Part shown: piece after piece, positions 55,986 through 64,000 of the stretch
How the letters are laid out: each line of letters opens with the position of its first letter
Numbering within the stretch: the stretch's first letter is position 1
NCBI GenBank assembly: GCA_029891385.1
Contig: CM057228.1
Span: forward strand, 68,711,523-68,775,522
Reading direction: 5' to 3'
Length of the DNA: 64,000 nucleotides
Origin: Erythroxylum novogranatense
Lineage: Eukaryota > Streptophyta > Magnoliopsida > Malpighiales > Erythroxylaceae
Program-made: the position numbers and the translations under genes
Notes under the pieces: model-generated
Database searches by the model: none
What the model was told of the DNA's origin: nothing
Seen by the model: the letters and a program-made list of their open reading frames with translations, nothing else

Positions 55986-58663
55986 GCTAAAGTAGATGGA
56001 AATGCAGAAAGTTGACAGAGCATGAATAGGTTGAACATGAATTTTTGGCTTTGTATGGTTCTTGACTAAATTTGCATCTTTTTGGAGTAGTATGAAAGTA
56101 TGGTGAATGAGTTGATTAAAATGGAGTAAAAATGCTAGTATTAATAAACTAAAGTGTTGGATGTTTGTGAATGAGAATCTAGAAATTTTGGGAATGAATA
56201 GTGAAAGAGTTAAAAATTTGATCTAAAACTTCCATGAGCTTTCTATACTAATCTAGAGAGTTTTTGACAAAGTGTCTTCATAAAAATTGTAGCTTATCCT
56301 CTTAGATTTCTAACGGTATAAAGTATGTAATTTTTGGACATTTGAGTTAGGAGATATGACCTTTATAATTTTGTAATGCTGCATAAGAGGGACATTCGGG
56401 ATAGCTACATCATTCTGAAATTTTGACCCTTATAGAAGCAAAAATTGTTTTTAAGGTCTTCATAAAAATTGTAGATCTAGAGGTCTTCTTCGAATTGGTC
56501 TAAGAATGACCTTAATTTGATATTTGTGGTGAAAGTTATTCCCCTTTTACCATTTCAAGTTGGAAGAAGAAATGGAGGAAGGGAGACGTCGCGAAATGCG
56601 CATTTGCGTGCGCGCATGCGACTGACAAGTCCCTTTCCCCCAAAGCTGAACATATTTCACTATTTTGGTCATACCTTTGTCATCCGACTTTCAAATGACT
56701 TGATGTTTGAAGCATTGGTTTCATAACACATTCCTCTATCTCTCCATAAAAATTTATAGCTTTTGGTTTTAACTTGAAAAAGATTGATTGAATCAAAGTA
56801 AGGGTATCGATTGGAAGAGCTTGAACTGGATATTTTACTAAACATGTTACAGTATTTTGATTATATATGGATCTATAGGATTTCAAATGAGATGATTTTT
56901 ATTTGAATTAAACTAGTGAAATAGGGATACAAATTATATGATGAAGTCTAATTTTGATTCAATCTCGAAGATGCTCAATTTCTAGGTGGAAGTTGTACAT
57001 AGTAAATTTTTTTGAATAAGAGCAGTCCGAAAAGTTTTGAGGTATATCTTCCAAATTAATGAACCAAATTGAGTGATTTTGGTGTAAATAGAAACTTAAG
57101 GCATTATAAAATAACTTTGTAAAAGGAAGTGTTGCCTAATTTTTCTATTTACTTTATTAGATTTATTATGCAAAGTTGACCCGTATGTATATTGGAAGAA
57201 AATCTGAAGTGGTCAATTAAGTTGTGTAATTGGTTTCACATTGCTTTTTATTGGTCCAAATTATAAGTATACATGGTATTAATGAGGGCTTTGATATTTG
57301 AATGATTTGTTCATAAGGATCTCGATAAAGTACCCCGGAATTGTCATTGAATATGCATTGTGCATATTGTATAAGTACGTGTGCATTAAGGAATATTTGT
57401 ACAATTATGCAAAAGTTTGATATTTGTAAATGTGTTCTGTATGATATAGAAGAACTCATTGGACATCAGTCGGACATTATCGAACCATACAAACAATAAC
57501 ATTTTGGAGCATACTGTGAGTCAACCTAGATGATTTCCTAGGATTGGTTTGTTTTGAATTTAATTAATTGTTAAATTTTCAAAAAAAAGAAATTACTAAA
57601 CTGTTTGCAAATTATTTCTAAATTTCGGACTTGAAGTCTGAGGAGTTTATTAGTTGGGCATGTATTGGAAGTGTTTTGATTTGATATGAATTCCTAAGTG
57701 ACTTAGATTCTCAACAAAGCTTAATGTCGAACTTAGGTCCAATGAACGTGAAAACTTTATCTGAGCATTGTATAATATTGTGATATATGACATATTCAGT
57801 ATTTGATGCATTTTATAAAATGCATGCTTAGATAAAGGCATTGTGACTTGAGTAGCCAGTTTGAAGCACTTCCACGTAGAGCTTTGCTTTGTGATTTCTG
57901 ATTCTGTACGTAGAATTATGCTCCGTGATTCTGTTTGATTAAGCCCTATGAGTCAGTATTTGTATAAGTTTGTGATAGGCACTCGATCACAACAACAAGA
58001 ACAAATGTGACTCTTATGCATATAGCATTTGTATAAGATTGAAATCCATGAATGACTTGTAAAGCTATATTGAGTGATCCTATGTTGTGCCATGTTGTGT
58101 GAGTTATGATTTTTAGAATGAATATTTGTGCATATGTGATGTGTGTATGTGATCCGGTGAAATCATCAATGATGGTTCACTCATTGAGTTTGCAAAACTC
58201 ATCAAAAATTGCAATGTAATTTTTCAGGTTTGAAGAGTACCCCGTTAAACAAACGGGAGTATACCTACGATATGCAAGTAAAAGAAGGAGGTCGGAATCA
58301 GTTTGCGTTTGCATTGTATTTCTTTATTTTCGTGCTAAATTGTATATTCCGCAAATTTTTGTATCATATGTATTTGAATAGTTCAGTATGTAATAACTTT
58401 TGAAATTGGAAATGTTTTGTATTTGTAACGGGCCCAAATGACTATTGAAATTTTTTATGATTGTATTGCTATGATTGAAAATGTTTATGAAATAGAGTGG
58501 TCCTGATTTGGTTATCGATTTCCGCACTTTATGTTTGTGGTTTCAAAAAAAATTATACTGAGTTTTGAATGATTGAGTGCTCTAGCATGCCACCCTCATA
58601 GGACACGGACTTGGATATCCCTCAGGATGTCGGGCACGTGTCTTGTGGGAGTGGGGTGTTACA
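55986..58663 (+). mobile_element. Gypsy-type LTR, family D, 5' truncated
   Basis: It ends GTGGGAGTGGGGTGTTACA at 58663, a common end for plant gypsy LTRs whose start reads TGTAACACCCC. No such start is found near 55986, so the left end is missing. The part 56200-57150 matches 1740-2650. A very CpG-rich patch with GCGCATTTGCGTGCGCGCAT lies near 56598-56617. A pyrimidine/CAGG junction lies near 58215-58230, comparable to the block in other LTRs. No primer site follows, and the next base pairs are Athila pol on the other strand. Confidence 0.7.
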
Positions 58664-59450
58664 TAAAAACTATGCCCTCTAACACCATGAAGTGGAACTA
58701 TATTTGATTCTTCACATCTTTGAAGTACTCTGTCCAAATTAGTCAGGCACTGCTCAAAAAGTCTTCATAGACTAAAAAATCATCCATGAATACTTCTATA
58801 ATGTCCTCGATCATATCCGTAAAGATAAGCATCATGCACCTTTAAAATGTAGTTGGGGTGTTACATAACCCGACAGGCATCCGTTTATACGCAAACATTC
58901 CATAAGGACATCTAAATCTGATCATTTCTTGGTCCTCTGGATAGATAAAATCTGACTGTATCCTGATTAACCATATAAGATGTAGTAGGATGAATGACCA
59001 GCCACTCTTTATATCCTTTGATCTAAAAAGAAAAGTGACCTTTTTTAGTTATTTTTTTAGTTTGGGATAGTCAATGCAAACTCTCCATCCTTTGACTATT
59101 CTAATGGAAACTAACTCTCCACTTTCACTCTCCATTACAATTATTCCACCCTTATTCGGTATGCATTGTACAAGCTGACCCATTAGCTATATGACATCAG
59201 GTATATGATACCCACATCTAAAAGTTTAACCACCTATTTTTTGACCACTTCCTTCATATGAGGGATCTACCTTCGTTGGTGTTCCGTAACTGCTCTGCTT
59301 CCTTCTTCGAGGTTTATCCTATACATACAATGTTTAGGTTTATACCTCAAATCTCATATATTTGTCATCCTATGGCCTTCATCCACTTCTTTATGATCTC
59401 TACCACCTTACGCTCTTGTTACCCATCTAGCTGATTGGAAATAATGATGG
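58664..59450 (-). pseudogene. Athila-type gypsy reverse transcriptase remnant
   Basis: Minus text, crossing frames, runs ELKPLPTHFRYTFLGEGKT (about 59510), then GWRVCIDYPKL-like text near 59080 (visible as RMESLH in the neighbouring frame), then PEDQEMIRFRCPYGMFAYKR, MPVGLCNTPTTF and MIEDIIEVFMDDFLVYEDF. The active-site F-M-D-D is intact. These motifs are characteristic of Athila/Tat-type gypsy RT. Many stops and shifts are present. It ends abruptly at 58664 against the family D LTR (last text HFMVLEGIVF), so the C-terminal RT, RNase H and integrase are missing. Confidence 0.85.
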
Positions 59451-60136
59451 TTAAAGTTTTTCCTTCACCTAGAAAAGGTGTATCTAAAGTGTGTAGGTAA
59501 GGGCTTAAGCTCTAAAGTTAGTGGATTCACAGTGGAGGGTGGTATGGTTTTTTCTATCCTTACTAATATGTTCAGATGCACCCGACTCCTCTGGCTCAAT
59601 TTCTTCCTCATAATTAGCTTTGTTTACCCTCCAGCTTCATCATCCATCTTAGCTTCCTCAGATCTCTTCTTGCTCTTAAATACATTCATCCATAATATCT
59701 ATCTTTTTGTAAGAGTCTCTTTCTCTTGAATTTTTCAAGGCTTTGTTCATGTTTAACTCTATTTGATCCTTACCAATTCAAAGTGTTAGTTTGCCTTCAT
59801 GAAAGACTATTAATGCTCTCCTATTGTTCATGAAAGGTCATTTAAGAATTAGTGGACAGTTCATATCATCTTCAACATTTAGGAGTACAAATTTAATAGG
59901 GAAAATGAACTTGTCCACCTACATTAAGACATTTTCAACCACTCTAAATAGTCTTTTAATTGATTGATCTATCAATTGAATCAACATCAAAGTTAGATTC
60001 ACCTAACTGAAGCATAATTCCCTAAATATGGACAAAGGCATAAGATTTATACTTAAGAATAAGTCACATAAGCATGTTGTAAATTCGAATTCACTAACCA
60101 CATAGGATATTACTGATGGATCAAAAAATAAAAGCA
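59451..60136 (-). pseudogene. Athila-type gypsy protease remnant
   Basis: Minus text from about 60125: DPSVISYVVSEFEFTTCLCD, then LFLSINLMPLSIFREL, IDQSIKRLFRVVENVLM, VDKFIFPIKFVLLNVEDD and RALIVFHEGKLTL. In Athila elements the protease reads C-D-L-G-A-S-I-N-L-M-P. Here G-A is F-L, so the catalytic loop is altered. The linker to the RT (59750-59510) has no motif. Gag is missing, being cut by the copia LTR at 60137. Confidence 0.83.
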
Positions 60137-62196
60137 TGCAAGATTTGGCTAAAACGCTCGATTTCAAAACTTTTTTCAAAATCAAAATGCAGCGAAAGTA
60201 TAATAACCAAATCAACATGCCAAGCCATACATGATACGATATAAGGAAAATAATTAACATATGAACAAGATGGAAATTATACCGACTCCTTACTATAGGT
60301 TTGACTCCTCACTTTTATATCCTCTTTGACTCCTTGCTATAGCTTCGCTTTTGTATCCTTTCCTTTGTCAATGTATCCTCTCATTGTTGTTGTATCCTCA
60401 ACCAATCTGATCTACCACTTGTTCTTTTTAGACAACTTGGTTAACAAGATCCTTTGGTGGGAAAGGAAAAGAAATATTTTGAGGAGATTTTTCTTAGATG
60501 AAAGAAGCCCAAAATGAGATCTTCTCATTCAAGTTTCGGCTTTGCATGCATAAGAGGAGAGAGTGAATCAAAAAATGCAAGAACCACTTCTTCTCTTGTT
60601 GTCAATTTCGGTCAACATGAAAGAAGGAAGATATGTGCATCAAATGCATCACTTCCTTCTTTAATTAATCATATAGAAGCCAATAAATGAGACTCTTCTC
60701 ATTTTTTAAAAGATGGCTATATGAAAAGACCAATAACCTAAATGAGACCCTCTTATTTTCGATTATGAGATGAAAGAAGAGAGAGAGTACATCAAATGCA
60801 CCTCCTCCTTTCTTTAATCAAATGAACGCTAAAAGGTTAAATTACATGCCAACATTAAAAACAACCATTAAACTATTTAATGATAAGATCATTACTCTAT
60901 TTAATGATGATATGGCATGATAAAAACCATCTTAAATTTAGCAATTCAATGTTTTAACTATAAAAAAACTGAAATATGCCCTTCTTTTCTTTAATAATTT
61001 TGTTTCAATTTAATTAATCTAATTAATCAAATCAAACCAAAGTCAAGCCCAATATTAAATGTTCATTTGGGCTTCTAAAGTAAGCCCAATACTCAATCAT
61101 GGGCTTTAAAATCTCTATTTATGTTTCTTACTTTGCGTGATAACCTTCCTAGAAGCCAAGTGGGGAATTTAATTGGACTTATAAATTCAAGCTCCAATAA
61201 GCCCGGAATTAACTTAATCTCATTAGAATTAATTCTAAATTATTAACTAAATGTCATTCCACTAAAGACAATTAGTTGAACTCTTGAATTACTAAATATT
61301 ATGAGAATACATATTTCAAATAAGATGTCCAATTGCAAACTGTATTATGAACCATATTATAGCCATACATACAATAAAAGGGTAAAAATTACCGTTTTGC
61401 CCTTATGTTAATTTTTCCTTCAAGATTTCTCGTTTTACTCTATATGGTGATTAACACATAAGATCTCATCATGGTGTTAAGACTTGATGCGTAGCTAGTC
61501 CACTAAAACTACTGGTGCTAGTTTAATCACCAATCTCTATAAAATATCTATAAGTGATGATATACTATAAACTCTTTATTTCAGTCAATGTTCCCTAATA
61601 CATATTTCAATTAATAATTCTAACATGCAAACATTGGATTGATACTCTGTAAAAATCCATTCCGATTATATCAAGAGTTATAATGAAAAATATATGAGTT
61701 CACCACTCATCAAGATTGTGGTTCGTAATAAAAGAATGCTAAAGTGTATGTTTTAAGATTAAAGTAACAACTTACTCTATTCTTTAAAACATGCGTGATT
61801 TCAGATTCATTTCATAATACCATTATTGATGTCAACTACTATCATGATATGAAACCCATCATTCCCTTCAAGTAAACTCCTTTACTTGCACGGAGATAAA
61901 TCGCAATACTATAATCTAAATCATAATCAAGCGACCAACTTCATTATTCAACTATGAATCAATTATTTTAGATTCTAATAATATACATGTTTCTCATACG
62001 TCTCCATATATATGTATATTACTTGCAAAAGAATCTTGGTACCTTATGACTAGATATATAATGCTCATATAAATAAAACCAAACTCTTTTATTTTATTAA
62101 TAATAAATATTTTCATTACAAAAGTAACTGGAAGAAGATTAAGTTATATGTAAATAAACTTGTTTTTTAGGGCACTATATTTACATAACTCCAACA
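60137..62196 (-). mobile_element. Copia-type LTR, minus copy of the inverted pair
   Basis: On the minus strand it starts TGTTGGAGTTATGTAAATAT at 62196. The proposed end TCTTGCA at 60137 makes it about 2060 bp, but this end is less sure than the start, because no clean 5-bp duplication is visible (AAGCA before, AAAGA after). It matches the plus copy 54356-55985. A sequence of the type ATACTTTCGCTGCATTTTG lies near the end (about 60185-60205). Confidence 0.7.
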
Positions 62197-64000
62197 AAAG
62201 AAGCATTGAATGGGAGGTAACCTATATAATTCCTGTTTTGTTATTTTCAATTATTTGTTATTGACTCTCTAATTTGTTAGTGTGTTTGCTTTTAATTTAA
62301 AAATAAAAAAGAACAAAAATTGAAGTCACGTCTGTGCACCATGAGTCACGGGTGTTACTCATGGAGGGTGTGACTCGAGTCATCCCCGTGACCCCTTTAA
62401 AAATTACCCACCCTAATTTTCCTTCAATTCTTTTGCAGTTGTCACCCTCTTCTCGTACCAATATCGTCGTTCTCCTCACCCAGCCACCACACACCCTATA
62501 TCCCTGTAGTTGCAAGACCTACACACCCCCCACCGACGATGTCGGCTATGCGTAATTCTATCCTAACACCGAAGATGCACGCCCGTGAGCCTCCATCCCT
62601 GCAGCTGCACACCTGTGAGCCTCCATCTGTACACCCATGATGAGTATGTATTTTTGCTTGATATTTTATTCTTTTATTGTATATTTGGTAATTAATTTGC
62701 TCCAAGTATGTTTATAGGTTATAATTGACTTCGTAAACTAAAAGAAGAGGAATTCGGATGAAAACGTAACATAAATTGAAGATTTGAAGCCAATAAGGGA
62801 TACATGGTCATGCATCAGCCCATAGACTTCTCTCGACCATATAGAATCATTAATTCTAGATATTTTTCTTTATACATGGTCTAGTACACAGCCATGTATC
62901 AGACCATGTATCATCCAAAACCTTAGAAATTACTGTAAAAAGATTTGATCGAAAGAAAATTCAAAAAGTAGACATTGGGAGGCAATTACAAAGGATGAGA
63001 TCATTTAGAAGGGATAATTTTGATTCAGAGAAGTGAAAAACATGAAGAAATTATCAAAAGATCCATCGGAACACAAGATCAAACCTTTACCTTGCAAGAA
63101 TATTCGATAGGAGACAAATAGGGAGATTTAGAATTATCAACCCATTGTTTTCAATTCGTTTCTCTTTCTAGTTATGTTTGATTTCGTATTCTATAATGCA
63201 TAACTAAATTCTTCTAGTGCCAATGTTAGATGACCCCTAGTTTTGTGTAATAACATGTTTTGATTCTTTTATTAATGCAATTATTTGGATTAAAATATTG
63301 TGATTTAATTATGTATTTAATATGTGTTCTAATAGATCCAGAATATTAGTGCATAATATGATTCATAACATAAAGATTGAAAAATCCTATGTGTAAATAG
63401 ATCCATAATAATTAGGAGTTGATCGCAACTCAGAGATAAGATAATATAAATCCTTTGGATTAGGGTGAAACCTAATAGCGAGATTCATAAATCGATAAAG
63501 GAATTCTAAAATTTTAACTTGAGTAATTCAGTTGATAACCTTAGGATTAATTATTATTAGACTCAAGAGTGAACTATTAGCATTCCTTAAGAATTTTCAC
63601 GGTCCAATAAATCAACAAGACAATTACATAATAAAATATTAATCAATTTAGGGTAATTAGGGAGATTTGAAACCTAGACACTGATTCTCGATATCAGTAA
63701 TTTGCTAATTGATTTCTTAATTATAAATCATAATCAAATTTGTAGACTAGATAAAAGGATAACGGTAACTACTAATATTCATCATCTTCATGGGGATTGA
63801 CCCGTACTTGTCATTACTAGCTATATCTACACCTTACACTTGCACTCAAATCATAATTGACAAATTTTGAAAAAGTCAACCAACTATTCTCAAAAAGCTT
63901 CTGTGTTGTAGAAACAAAACAAGAAAACAATCCACTCCCATTAAATGGTTTGAGGTATGTTTTTTAAAGAAACATGGTGGTTTGAATGTGATCCCTTTCA
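62197..64000 (+). mobile_element. Athila/Tat-like non-coding end region (3' UTR and LTR-like), plus strand
   Basis: GCATTGAATGGGAGGTAACC (62203-62222) resembles the stretch found just after pol in Athila/Tat elements. ATGGGGATTGACCCGTACTT (63790-63809) resembles the usual sequence near their LTR end and leader. Both comparisons are from memory. Palindromes occur: TGACTCGAGTCA at 62371-62382, and the arms TACATGGTCT (62873-62882) and AGACCATGTA (62901-62910). No coding sequence is seen. The window ends before any primer-binding site could be recognised. Confidence 0.5.

Noticed and set aside
54356..62196. One complete element with LTRs at 54356 and 62196
   Set aside because: The LTRs are in opposite orientation and the sequence between belongs to other families, so they are two separate insertions.
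62334..62555. 73-codon frame in the GC-richer patch near 62.4 kb
   Set aside because: There is no protein resemblance. Palindromes and the neighbouring Athila/Tat-like sequence suggest non-coding LTR or UTR.

Overview
The window looks like a transposon-filled stretch of a flowering-plant nuclear genome, probably a eudicot with large repeat content. It is AT-rich and I found no intact host gene. Nearly every recognisable protein fragment is a decayed retrotransposon gene: Ty1/copia, Ty3/gypsy (a Tekay-type chromovirus and an Athila-type element) and a plant LINE. I can name element superfamilies but not the species.

Layout: 1-2850 holds pieces of gypsy-type LTRs. A broken SIRE-like copia element runs from about 2851 to its 3' LTR at 28700-29704. 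It is split by a family B gypsy LTR (7255-9800) and by a 16.2 kb giant-LTR element (10854-27060). That element is flanked by one 5-bp duplication, AAGAC, and has the order LTR, internal, LTR, internal, LTR. Its two intact LTRs are about 5.35 kb, and each internal region is only 876 bp with no genes. Next comes a tandem array of LINE reverse-transcriptase fragments on the minus strand (29705-33632, continuing 37617-37865), cut by a 3984-bp solo LTR flanked by TATCT. The matching LINE endonuclease piece follows to 39022.

From 39023 on, most elements lie on the minus strand: a Tekay-type LTR with a chromodomain remnant (39023-41884); a copia element with 3' LTR, pol, gag, primer site and broken 5' LTR (41885-50580), whose 5' LTR carries a 1005-bp Harbinger-like MITE; and a second Tekay-type element (50581-54355) in which gag is joined to integrase by an internal deletion. 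Then come a plus-strand copia LTR (54356-55985), a plus-strand gypsy LTR (55986-58663), an Athila-type protease/RT remnant on minus (58664-60136), an inverted copy of the copia LTR (60137-62196), and a plus-strand Athila/Tat-like non-coding end (62197-64000).

No gene set works together here; the story is nesting and decay. Empty sites inside the window date some events relative to each other. For example, the solo LTR inserted after a 1.42 kb duplication of the LINE array, and the MITE entered one copia LTR but not its partner. The parts most worth a second look are the giant-LTR/short-internal element, the arrays of short GC-rich palindromes in otherwise AT-rich LTRs, and sequence blocks shared among diverged LTR families. 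All percentages of similarity and family boundaries are by eye.
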